Shown: piece after piece, positions 6,955 to 13,039 of the stretch
How positions within the stretch are numbered: position 1 is the stretch's first letter
How the letters are laid out: every line of letters starts with the position of its first letter
Source: Actinomycetota bacterium
GTDB taxonomy: Bacteria; Actinomycetota; Acidimicrobiia; Acidimicrobiales; JAHWKP01
Reading direction: 5' to 3'
Assembly: GCA_019347775.1 (NCBI GenBank)
Contig: JAHWKP010000029.1
Span: forward strand, 1-13,201
Length of the DNA: 13,201 nucleotides
The notes under the pieces: model-generated
Told to the model about the DNA's origin: nothing
Databases searched by the model: none
What the model saw: the letters and a program-made list of their open reading frames with translations, nothing else
Position numbers and translations under genes: made by a program

Positions 6955-6995
6955 TTACTGGCTCTTCGCCTGACGGCTCATCGCGGTGCGGTGGG
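6955..6995. repeat. 41-nt dispersed repeat, copy B, downstream of tRNA-Pro
   Basis: Begins 6 nt after the mature tRNA end and matches copy A (5837-5877) with 3 mismatches. Here it is non-coding. Its 3' end runs into a G/C-rich hairpin (6991-7012). It may sit on the tRNA precursor transcript. Confidence 0.85.
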
Positions 6996-7012
6996 GGACC
7001 CCCAACCCCCAC
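6991..7012 (+). terminator. Possible terminator or processing hairpin after tRNA-Pro
   Basis: GTGGGGG (6991-6997) pairs with CCCCCAC (7006-7012) around an 8-nt loop. No T-tract follows. The location 42 nt after the tRNA suits transcript ending, but the evidence is weak. Confidence 0.35.
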
Positions 7013-7105
7013 AGCGCGGCTGCTTGCTCCGCGGCTAAAACCTTCAAGGGTGCTCGCCCAGGTCTGGGCTCCATCTAGAAGTCCTGGTTGTCAGAGGGGC
7101 GTCGG

Positions 7106-7111
7106 TAGGCT
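7106..7111 (+). promoter_or_regulatory. Candidate -10 element of tig (near-leaderless)
   Basis: TAGGCT fits the actinobacterial TANNNT -10 form and ends 10 nt before the tig ATG at 7122. No Shine-Dalgarno sequence lies before that ATG. TTGTCA at 7088-7093 is too close (12 nt) to serve as a normal -35. A transcript starting about 7118 would have almost no leader. Confidence 0.35.
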
Positions 7112-7121
7112 TGCGGGTCCA

Positions 7122-8465
7122 ATGAAGACAGAGGTCGAGCCCCTTGAGGGCAACAAGGTCCGCCTATCGGTCGAGGTGGACGCGGGGGAGTTCGACAAGG
7201 CGGTCGACGCGGCTTACCGCTCACTCGCCAAGGAAGTACGTCTGCCGGGGTTCCGCCCGGGGAAGGCGCCGCGCAAAGTGCTCCAAGCCCGACTGGGCCC
7301 CAACGTGGGACGAGAAGAGGCGCTGCGCCAGGCTTTGCCGGGCTACTACACCCAAGCCTTGCGCGAGACCGAGGTCGATGCCATCGCTCCGCCCGACATC
7401 GACGTCAAGTCCGGACAGGAAGGCGACGGACCCCTTTCGTTCGAGGCCGTGGTCGAGGTGCGGCCCACCGTCGCCATTCCCGGCTACGACGGATTGCGGG
7501 TCACGGTTCCCTCGCCGGAGGTCACCGACGACGATGTTCAAGAACATCTCGACCGGCTACGAGCCCAGTCGGGTGAACTGCAGCCCGTCGATCGCGCCGG
7601 CGAGGAGGGCGACTTCCTGACGATCAGCGTGACTGCCGAGAGCGGCGGCGAAGTGATCGGCGGCTGGACCTCCGAAGAGGAGATGCACCAGCTCGGTTCG
7701 CAGCATCCGGTTCCGAGCCTCGACGACCGCCTGCGCGGAGCGAAGATCGGCGACATCCTCGCCTTCGAAGTCGGCGAGGGCGACGAGGCCGTCGCGGTGA
7801 GGGTCGTCGTCAAGGACATCAAGGAACGCGTGCTGCCCGAGGCCACCGACGAGTGGGCTCAGGATGCATCTGAGTTCGACACGGTCGAGGAACTACGGGC
7901 CGACATCAGGAAGCGTCTTGCCGGGCCGAAGTGGTACCAGGCCCGGATGGCCCAAGAGGAGGAAGTGACGACCGCGCTCACCGAGCTCGTCGTCGACGAT
8001 CCACCCGAGGCTTTGGTGGGCTCGGAGATGGAACGCCAGCTGCATCAACTGGCCAGCCAGCTGCAAGGCAGGGGATTCACCATGGCCAACTACCTGGAGG
8101 CAACCGGCCAGACCCAGGAAGGGTTACTCGGCCAGCTCCGCGAATCGGCGACGAAGGCCGTGAAGCTCGACCTCGCCCTGAGGGCGCTGGCCGACAGCGA
8201 GAACATCGAAGTCAGCGAAGAGGACGTGGAGAGCCATCTCGCCCGGATCGCGCAGTCAGCCGGCATGGATGTCGCCGCGGTACGCCGTCAACTGGATCAG
8301 GAAGACGGAGGGGCCGCGGTACGCTCGGGTATCCGCAAGACCAAGGCGCTCGAGTGGTTGTTGGAGCACGTTGCAGCGGTTGACGCCGAAGGTCGCGAGA
8401 TCGACCCTGCGCTCCTCTCCACCCCGCCGGAGCTACCACCGACGAACGAAGGAGAAGCGGAGTGA
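7122..8465 (+). CDS. tig: Trigger factor, ribosome-associated chaperone
   Basis: Trigger factor binds the ribosome near the exit tunnel and shields new chains. The N-terminal ribosome-binding domain (1-115) has the signature GFRPGKAP (43-50), after MKTEVEPLEGNKVRLSVEV. A PPIase (FKBP-like) domain spans about 157-240 (EEGDFLTISV, then RLRGAKIGDI); it lacks most aromatic residues of active FKBP sites, so proline isomerase activity is doubtful. The helical C-terminal chaperone domain runs about 245-430. The length, 447 residues, is normal. The frame is open far upstream, even through tRNA-Pro, but family similarity begins at ATG 7122. Its stop overlaps the clpP start by 4 nt (GTGA), so the two are translationally coupled. 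Confidence 0.96.
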   Translation: MKTEVEPLEGNKVRLSVEVDAGEFDKAVDAAYRSLAKEVRLPGFRPGKAPRKVLQARLGPNVGREEALRQALPGYYTQALRETEVDAIAPPDIDVKSGQEGDGPLSFEAVVEVRPTVAIPGYDGLRVTVPSPEVTDDDVQEHLDRLRAQSGELQPVDRAGEEGDFLTISVTAESGGEVIGGWTSEEEMHQLGSQHPVPSLDDRLRGAKIGDILAFEVGEGDEAVAVRVVVKDIKERVLPEATDEWAQDASEFDTVEELRADIRKRLAGPKWYQARMAQEEEVTTALTELVVDDPPEALVGSEMERQLHQLASQLQGRGFTMANYLEATGQTQEGLLGQLRESATKAVKLDLALRALADSENIEVSEEDVESHLARIAQSAGMDVAAVRRQLDQEDGGAAVRSGIRKTKALEWLLEHVAAVDAEGREIDPALLSTPPELPPTNEGEAE

Positions 8466-9100
8466 AGGCCCAACCGATGTACAACTACCTGGTTCCCACG
8501 GTCGTCGAACAGACGAGCCGCGGTGAACGGGCCTACGACCTGTACTCCAAGCTGCTCCAAGAACAGATCATCTTCCTGTCGACGCCGATCGACGACACGA
8601 TCGCCAACCTCATCTGCGCCCAGATGATGTGGCTCGAGCACGAGAACCCCGACCGCGACATTGAGCTCTACATCAACTCCCCGGGGGGCGAGTTGACGGC
8701 GCTTTTCGCCATCTACGACACCATGCAGTACGTCGGCCCCGACGTGCAGACGGTGTGCTTCGGCCAGGCCGCTTCCGCCGCCGCCGTGCTGCTGGCGGCC
8801 GGCACGCCCGGCAAGCGCTTCGCCCTACCGCACGCCAGGATCCTGTTGCACCAGCCCTACGGCGGAGCCGCCGGACAGGCCGCCGACATCGAGATCCAGG
8901 CCAAAGAGATTCTTCGGATGCGCGACACCCTCGACCAGATTCTGGCCAAGCACACCGGCCAGGAATTGGCCCAGGTGAAGAAGGACACAGACCGCGATTT
9001 CATAATGAGCGCCGATGAGGGCAGGCAATACGGCATCATCGACGACGTGATCCGCAAGAACCAGCTCGCCGAAGTGCCCGTGGCCGCCGGCGTCGCCTGA
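8462..9100 (+). CDS. clpP: ATP-dependent Clp protease proteolytic subunit
   Basis: The serine peptidase that forms the barrel of the Clp protease and degrades substrates fed by ClpX. The catalytic triad is complete and spaced as in the family: Ser105 in GQAASAAAVL, His130 in RILLHQPYGG, Asp179 in TDRDFIM (25 and 49 residues apart). INSPGGELTALFAIYDTMQY is the usual oxyanion-region block. At 212 residues it is slightly longer than typical, with a short N-terminal stretch that is probably processed. GTG 8462 is favoured over ATG 8477 because AAGGAG lies 7 nt before it. It overlaps tig by 4 nt and is followed by clpX after 18 nt. Many actinobacteria carry two adjacent clpP genes here; this locus has one. 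Confidence 0.96.
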   Translation: MKAQPMYNYLVPTVVEQTSRGERAYDLYSKLLQEQIIFLSTPIDDTIANLICAQMMWLEHENPDRDIELYINSPGGELTALFAIYDTMQYVGPDVQTVCFGQAASAAAVLLAAGTPGKRFALPHARILLHQPYGGAAGQAADIEIQAKEILRMRDTLDQILAKHTGQELAQVKKDTDRDFIMSADEGRQYGIIDDVIRKNQLAEVPVAAGVA

Positions 9101-9118
9101 TCGGGACCGGGGGGAGAC

Positions 9119-10390
9119 ATGGCCAAGTTCGGCGAAGGCAGCGAGGTTGTGAAGTGCTCGTTCTGCGGCAAGACGCAGCGCAATGTCAAGAAGCTCATTG
9201 CGGGACCGAGCGTCTACATCTGCAACGAGTGCATCGACCTGTGCAACGACATCATCGAGGAAGACACCGAAAGTGACGAGCTCCAGTTCGATGAGCTTCC
9301 GAAGCCGAAGGAGATCTTCAACTTCCTCAACGACTACGTGATCGGTCAGGACCACGGCAAAAAGATCCTGTCGGTGGCGGTGTACAACCACTACAAGCGG
9401 GTGCAGACAGGCACCTATCGCGACCCTGAGATCGAGCTGGCGAAGTCCAACATCCTTCTCGTCGGCCCCACCGGCTGCGGCAAGACCCACCTCGCTCAGA
9501 CGCTGGCCCGGATGCTCAACGTCCCGTTCGCCATGGCCGACGCCACCGCCCTCACCGAGGCCGGCTATGTCGGTGAGGACGTCGAGAACATTCTCCTCAA
9601 GCTGATCCAGGCCGCCGACTACGACGTCAAGAAGGCCGAGACCGGCATCATCTACATCGACGAGATCGACAAGATCGCCCGCAAGAGCGAGAACCCTTCG
9701 ATCACCCGTGATGTCTCAGGGGAGGGCGTACAGCAGGCCCTACTCAAGATCCTCGAGGGAACTACTGCTTCGGTGCCGCCGCAGGGGGGCCGTAAGCACC
9801 CTCATCAGGAGTTCATCCAGATCGACACCACGAACATCCTGTTCATCTGCGGCGGAGCATTCGCTGGCCTCGAGCGCATCATCGAGTCGCGCATCGGCCG
9901 GCAGGGCATCGGCTTCCGGGCCGACATCCGCAGCAAGGAGGAGCGCGACCTCGGCGAGGTGCTGCGCCACGTGTCGCCACAGGACCTGCTCAAGTTCGGC
10001 CTCATTCCAGAGTTCGTCGGCCGGCTCCCGCTCATCGGCACGGTGTCGAACCTCGACCGCGAGGACCTGGTGCGGATCCTGGTCGAGCCCAAGAACGCCT
10101 ATGTCAAGCAGTATCGCAAGATGTTCGAGCTCGACGGCGTGGAGCTCGAGATCACCGACGACGCGCTGGAGTCCATCGCCGATCAGGCCCTACTCCGGGG
10201 AACCGGGGCCCGGGGCCTGCGAGCGATCCTCGAAGAAGTCCTCCTCGAGGTGATGTACGACCTTCCGAGCCGGGACGACATCGGACGCTGCGTCATCGAT
10301 CGCTCCGTGGTGCTCGACCGGATCGCACCGACGCTCGTACCCCGCACCCAGGCACCCCGCCAAACCCGCCCCAAGCGCGCCGCCAGCTAA
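9119..10390 (+). CDS. clpX: Clp protease ATP-binding subunit ClpX
   Basis: The hexameric AAA+ unfoldase partner of ClpP. The N-terminal zinc-binding domain has four cysteines (C13, C16, C35, C38: CSFC and CNEC). The AAA+ core follows: Walker A GPTGCGKT (116-123), pore loop GYVG (149-152), Walker B IIYIDEID (177-184), and the RKH substrate loop GGRKHPHQ (223-230). The IGF motif that docks into ClpP is present at 264-266 (GIGFRAD), supporting a working partnership with the adjacent clpP. The C-terminal small domain includes RGTGARGLRAILEEVLLEVMYDLPS. The length, 423 residues, is normal. The ATG is preceded by GGGGGGAGAC, an adequate ribosome site. Confidence 0.97.
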   Translation: MAKFGEGSEVVKCSFCGKTQRNVKKLIAGPSVYICNECIDLCNDIIEEDTESDELQFDELPKPKEIFNFLNDYVIGQDHGKKILSVAVYNHYKRVQTGTYRDPEIELAKSNILLVGPTGCGKTHLAQTLARMLNVPFAMADATALTEAGYVGEDVENILLKLIQAADYDVKKAETGIIYIDEIDKIARKSENPSITRDVSGEGVQQALLKILEGTTASVPPQGGRKHPHQEFIQIDTTNILFICGGAFAGLERIIESRIGRQGIGFRADIRSKEERDLGEVLRHVSPQDLLKFGLIPEFVGRLPLIGTVSNLDREDLVRILVEPKNAYVKQYRKMFELDGVELEITDDALESIADQALLRGTGARGLRAILEEVLLEVMYDLPSRDDIGRCVIDRSVVLDRIAPTLVPRTQAPRQTRPKRAAS

Positions 10391-10400
10391 CCGCGGGTTT

Positions 10401-10416
10401 CCCCTGCTCAGCGGGG
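10401..10416 (+). terminator. Weak hairpin after clpX
   Basis: CCCC-T-GC pairs with GC-GGGG around a TCA loop with one bulged T, 10 nt after the clpX stop. No T-tract follows. It could partly end the tig-clpP-clpX transcript or mean nothing. Confidence 0.25.
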
Positions 10417-10419
10417 GGA

Positions 10420-10425
10420 TAGGTT
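10420..10425 (+). promoter_or_regulatory. Candidate -10 element for a leaderless small-protein transcript
   Basis: TAGGTT fits TANNNT and is followed by exactly 6 nt before the ATG at 10432, the spacing expected if transcription starts at the A of the start codon. AGG inside the same stretch could instead act as a weak ribosome site. No convincing -35 is seen. Confidence 0.35.
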
Positions 10426-10431
10426 GCCTAT

Positions 10432-10908
10432 ATGCGCAAGATGATCAAGTGGGCGTTCCTGGCCGCCATCGCCGGAGCCGGCTATGCCGGTTACCGCAAG
10501 TACCAGGAGAACCAGGATGTCGATGCCGCCGCCAAGGAGGCCGCCAAGGTCGGCGCCGGAGCGGCCGGCGCAGGTGCTGCCTTCGGGTTGCTGCTAGCCG
10601 CCAAGGGCAAGCGCAAGGCCCGCAAGCGGGCCAAGAAGCTGGCGAAGGGCTCGGCCAAGGTCGCCGGAGTGATCCACGCCATGAGCTCCGCGGCCGACGC
10701 AGCGCGCCCCCGTCTGGAGCAGGCGCGCGACGCCGCCCGGCCGAAGGTGGAGCACGCCATGGAGGCGGCCCGGCCGAAGTTCGAGCACGCCATGGAAGCC
10801 GCCCGCCCCAAGTTCGAGCACGCCGTCGACGCCGCCAAGCCGGCCGTCGGCCGGGCGGCCGCCAAGGTCGAGAAGGCCGCAGCCAAGACTCGAGCCCGCG
10901 CCGCCTGA
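10432..10908 (+). CDS. Small Ala/Lys-rich membrane-anchored protein with 11-residue repeats
   Basis: I do not recognise a named family. The 158-residue protein starts with a probable membrane helix (WAFLAAIAGAGYAGY, 7-21) and has a second Gly/Ala/Leu-rich hydrophobic stretch (41-57). A very basic patch follows (KGKRKARKRAKKLAKG, 58-73). Residues 89-143 are five 11-residue units of the form D/E-A-A-R-P-K-x-E-H-A-x, each with a proline at position 5. The end is Lys/Ala-rich (AAAKVEKAAAKTRARAA). The composition suggests amphipathic helices lying on a membrane or touching nucleic acid, inferred from pattern only. It sits between clpX and folC on the same strand, 41 nt after clpX and 47 nt before folC. 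Confidence 0.75.
   Translation: MRKMIKWAFLAAIAGAGYAGYRKYQENQDVDAAAKEAAKVGAGAAGAGAAFGLLLAAKGKRKARKRAKKLAKGSAKVAGVIHAMSSAADAARPRLEQARDAARPKVEHAMEAARPKFEHAMEAARPKFEHAVDAAKPAVGRAAAKVEKAAAKTRARAA
10696..10860 (+). repeat. Five imperfect 33-bp coding repeats
   Basis: Five consecutive 33-bp units encode DAARPRLEQAR, DAARPKVEHAM, EAARPKFEHAM, EAARPKFEHAV and DAAKPAVGRAA. The three middle units are the closest at DNA level, which points to recent tandem duplication; the outer two have drifted. Confidence 0.88.
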
Positions 10909-10955
10909 TCTCCAGGCCGGTTCGCCGCCGGCTCTCGTTGAAGTAGACCCTCGCC

Positions 10956-12269
10956 GTGCGGATCGACGAGGCCCTGAAGTGGCTTGACGGCCACCTGAAC
11001 CTGGAAGCCCTGGCCCGGCCCGGGCGCACTCGCACCCGCACTCCCAACCTCCACGGCATCACCGCGCTCACGGACCTGATGGGCGGGCCTCAGCACCAGT
11101 ACCCCGTCCTGCACCTCACCGGTACCAACGGAAAGACGTCCACCGCCCGGCTTCTCACCGACCTGCTCGTCGCGCACGGCCTATCGGTCGGAACCTTGAC
11201 GAGTCCGCACCTGGAGCGCATAAACGAGCGCATTGCCTGGAACGGCGATCCGATCCCGGACGAGGCCCTCGCCGAATCCCTGTCGGCCATCGCCCAATTG
11301 GAGCCGCTGGTGGAAGGCGACCGGCCGAGCTTCTTTGATGCCCTGGTTGCCGCCGCCTTCCGTTGGTTCGCCGACATTGCCGTCGATGCCGCAGTCATCG
11401 AGGTCGGCATGGGAGGCACCTGGGACACGACCAACGTGGCCGACGGTCAGGTAGCGGTTGTGACCGGGATCGGACTCGACCACATGGAGTACCTCGGCCC
11501 CACCCTCGAAGCCATAGCCCGCGACAAGTCGGGCATCGTCAAGCCGAGATCGACCCTGGTGCTCGGGGAGACGCGCCCCGAGCTTGTCGAGATTTTCGCC
11601 GAGACCCCCGCCGCTACCACCTGGCTCAAAGGTCGTGACTTCGACTGCGAGGAAAATCTTCCGGCCGTCGGTGGTCGGTCGGTCACCCTCCGTACTCCCG
11701 GCGCCTCTTACGAGCAGGTCCTACTCACGCTCCACGGTGGCCATCAGGCTCACAACGCCGCCTGTGCGTTGGCTGCGGCCGAAGCCTTCTTCGCTCGCCC
11801 ACTGGACGAAGACGTCGTGAGCGCCACCTTCGGTAGCGCGACGTCGCCCGGTCGGTTCGAAGTCGTGGGCCAGCGGCCGCTGGTCGTGCTCGACGGCGTG
11901 AAGAATCCCGACGGGGCCCGGGCCGCAGCTTCAACTCTCACGGAAACCTTCGGCGAACGTCGCAGGATCGTCGTGTTCGGCCAACTCCGCGGACGCGAGT
12001 CCGAGCTCATAGCCCGCGAGCTGGAGCTGGGCGGCGCCCACCACGTGATCGCATGTGAGCCCGACTGGGCGCGGGCGCTTCCTGCCGACGAGACCGCCAG
12101 GGCCGTGAAGGCCGCGGGCTGCGACTCGGTCGAAGTCATCCGCGACATCGCCGCTGCTGTCGAGCGGGCGCTCGCGATGGCCGAGCCCGACGACGTGGTG
12201 TTCATAACGGGCTCGCTCTACGTCGTCGGCGCCGCCCGGGCCGCGCTTCGCGGCGACGGAGATTCGTGA
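10956..12269 (+). CDS. folC: Bifunctional folylpolyglutamate synthase/dihydrofolate synthase
   Basis: A Mur-ligase-fold enzyme of folate metabolism: it joins glutamate to dihydropteroate and extends the polyglutamate tail of folates, using ATP. Visible motifs are the P-loop LTGTNGKTS (54-62), VIEVGMGG (147-154), LDH (174-176), the DKSGIVK segment with the lysine usually carbamylated (K191), GGHQAHNAA (261-269), PGRFE (298-302) and LDGVKNPDG (312-320). In the last, the family norm is an AHN triplet; here it reads VKN, so the usual His is a Lys (K316). The length, 437 residues, is normal. GTG 10956 matches the conserved opening RIDEALKWLDGHLNLE. No clear ribosome site precedes it; TAGACC lies 6 nt upstream and could be a leaderless -10. 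A strong terminator follows, so folC ends its transcription unit. Confidence 0.94.
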   Translation: MRIDEALKWLDGHLNLEALARPGRTRTRTPNLHGITALTDLMGGPQHQYPVLHLTGTNGKTSTARLLTDLLVAHGLSVGTLTSPHLERINERIAWNGDPIPDEALAESLSAIAQLEPLVEGDRPSFFDALVAAAFRWFADIAVDAAVIEVGMGGTWDTTNVADGQVAVVTGIGLDHMEYLGPTLEAIARDKSGIVKPRSTLVLGETRPELVEIFAETPAATTWLKGRDFDCEENLPAVGGRSVTLRTPGASYEQVLLTLHGGHQAHNAACALAAAEAFFARPLDEDVVSATFGSATSPGRFEVVGQRPLVVLDGVKNPDGARAAASTLTETFGERRRIVVFGQLRGRESELIARELELGGAHHVIACEPDWARALPADETARAVKAAGCDSVEVIRDIAAAVERALAMAEPDDVVFITGSLYVVGAARAALRGDGDS

Positions 12270-12315
12270 CGGAGGTCACCTAAAGGGCAAAAGGCCCCGT
12301 GCCGATGGTTCGAGT

Positions 12316-12370
12316 AACAAGGCAAGACGGTCGGCCCAGCCCCGCCCGTCTTGCCTTGTTCTTAGTTTTA
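12316..12370 (+). terminator. Strong intrinsic terminator of folC
   Basis: A perfect 15-bp stem, AACAAGGCAAGACGG (12316-12330) with its complement at 12346-12360, 15-nt loop, followed by the T-rich CTTAGTTTTA. It lies 46 nt after the folC stop and only about 28 nt before the ndk start. Confidence 0.9.
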
Positions 12371-12378
12371 GCTAGCTT
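12351..12378 (+). promoter_or_regulatory. Candidate ndk promoter overlapping the folC terminator
   Basis: TTGCCT (12351-12356) and TAGCTT (12373-12378) are 16 nt apart and fit the forms of a -35 and a -10. The -10 ends 9 nt before the ndk GTG at 12388. No Shine-Dalgarno sequence is present, so the transcript may be leaderless or nearly so. The proposed -35 would be part of the terminator's 3' arm. Confidence 0.4.
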
Positions 12379-12387
12379 GCTTCGCTT

Positions 12388-12804
12388 GTGAGTTCTCGGA
12401 CGCTGGTTATTTGTAAGCCTGACGCTGTCGAGCGGGGTCTGTCGGGTGAGGTGCTTGCCCGGCTGGAGCGCAAGGGGCTGAAGCTCGTGGCGGCCGAACT
12501 GCGTTCGATCGACGAAGCGACGGCCGGCCGTCACTACGAGGAACACAAGGACAAGCCCTTCTACGGCGAGCTCGTGTCGTTCATCACCCGCAGCCCAGCG
12601 CTCGTGGCGGTGGTGGAGGGACCCGGCGACAATACCTGGGAGGTTGTTCGCACGGTCATGGGCCCCACCAACCCGGCGACCGCTCCGCCAGGCACGATCC
12701 GGGGTGACCTCGGCATACTCCTCACCGAAAATCTGGTGCACGGATCCGACTCAGCCGACTCAGCCGCCCGTGAGATCGGGATTTTCTTCCCGGACCTCCC
12801 TTAG
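12388..12804 (+). CDS. ndk: Nucleoside diphosphate kinase
   Basis: Balances nucleotide pools by moving the terminal phosphate from ATP to other NDPs through a phosphohistidine. Visible family features are TLVICKPDAVERG with K10, YEEHKDKPFYGELVSFI (50-66), GPTNPATAPPGTIRGDLG (92-109), and the active-site block ENLVHGSDS with the phosphorylated His at H118. The length, 138 residues, is normal. The GTG start is set by the conserved N-terminus; there is no ribosome site before it. Promoter and terminator signals on both sides suggest it is transcribed as a single gene. Confidence 0.96.
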   Translation: MSSRTLVICKPDAVERGLSGEVLARLERKGLKLVAAELRSIDEATAGRHYEEHKDKPFYGELVSFITRSPALVAVVEGPGDNTWEVVRTVMGPTNPATAPPGTIRGDLGILLTENLVHGSDSADSAAREIGIFFPDLP

Positions 12805-12810
12805 TCGGCC

Positions 12811-12831
12811 CGAGCCCGAGCGGCTCGTTTT
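12811..12831 (+). terminator. Intrinsic terminator of ndk
   Basis: CGAGCC (12811-12816) pairs with GGCTCG (12822-12827) around CGAGC, followed directly by TTTT. It begins 6 nt after the ndk stop. Confidence 0.8.
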
Positions 12832-12834
12832 CGG

Positions 12835-12854
12835 AGCGGGGTAATTACACCGCT
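12835..12854. promoter_or_regulatory. 20-bp near-palindrome with AT-rich centre, possible operator
   Basis: AGCGGGGTAATTACACCGCT is self-complementary except for one mismatched pair (12840 with 12849); the centre GTAATTAC is exact. It lies between the ndk terminator and a second hairpin, about 185 nt before mreB. Symmetry and an AT-rich core are typical of sites bound by dimeric regulators; TAATTA could also act as a -10. Confidence 0.4.
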
Positions 12855-12891
12855 GTAGCGCCTCCGGCGCTGGCCGCCCGGGTTAGCAAGG

Positions 12892-12914
12892 GAAAGCCTT
12901 CGGCTTTCTATTTT
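12892..12914 (+). terminator. Second terminator-like hairpin in the ndk-mreB gap
   Basis: GAAAGCC (12892-12898) pairs with GGCTTTC (12902-12908) around a TTC loop, followed by TATTTTCATTT. It could be a back-up terminator for ndk or the end of a short RNA starting after 12850. A smaller hairpin, AGCGCC-TCC-GGCGCT (12857-12871), lies just before it. Confidence 0.7.
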
Positions 12915-12948
12915 CATTTCCCCGGAGCGGTAGCAGCGACCACCGCGT

Positions 12949-12977
12949 TTGTGCCCGGGATGGGAACCCCGTAGCCT
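12949..12977 (+). promoter_or_regulatory. Candidate mreB promoter
   Basis: TTGTGC (12949-12954) and TAGCCT (12972-12977) are 17 nt apart, downstream of the last terminator and upstream of mreB. The last base pattern agrees with TANNNT. The predicted leader of about 55 nt contains a GGGGC-TGTC-GCCCC hairpin (12996-13009) before the ribosome site. Confidence 0.35.
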
Positions 12978-13039
12978 TCCCGCTGACCGTGAGGTGGGGC
13001 TGTCGCCCCGCAGCTCGGATCGAGCCGGGAGGCAACTTC

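Noticed and set aside
6830..7012. Minus-strand reading frame over tRNA-Pro
   Set aside because: It is antisense to the tRNA. Its partial likeness to the nitroreductase linker is explained by the shared 41-nt repeat.
6744..7121. In-frame upstream extension of trigger factor
   Set aside because: The frame is open but runs through tRNA-Pro and the repeat; family similarity begins at ATG 7122.
10696..10860. CRISPR-like array
   Set aside because: The 33-bp periodic units are contiguous with no spacers and are in frame within a coding sequence.
10916..10932. Small hairpin GCCGG/CCGGC between the small-protein gene and folC
   Set aside because: Five base pairs in GC-rich DNA without a T-tract are expected by chance.
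10491..11177. 228-codon minus-strand frame spanning the small-protein and folC start
   Set aside because: Its repeats are the mirror of the 33-bp repeats in the plus-strand gene, and it runs into folC, which is certain.
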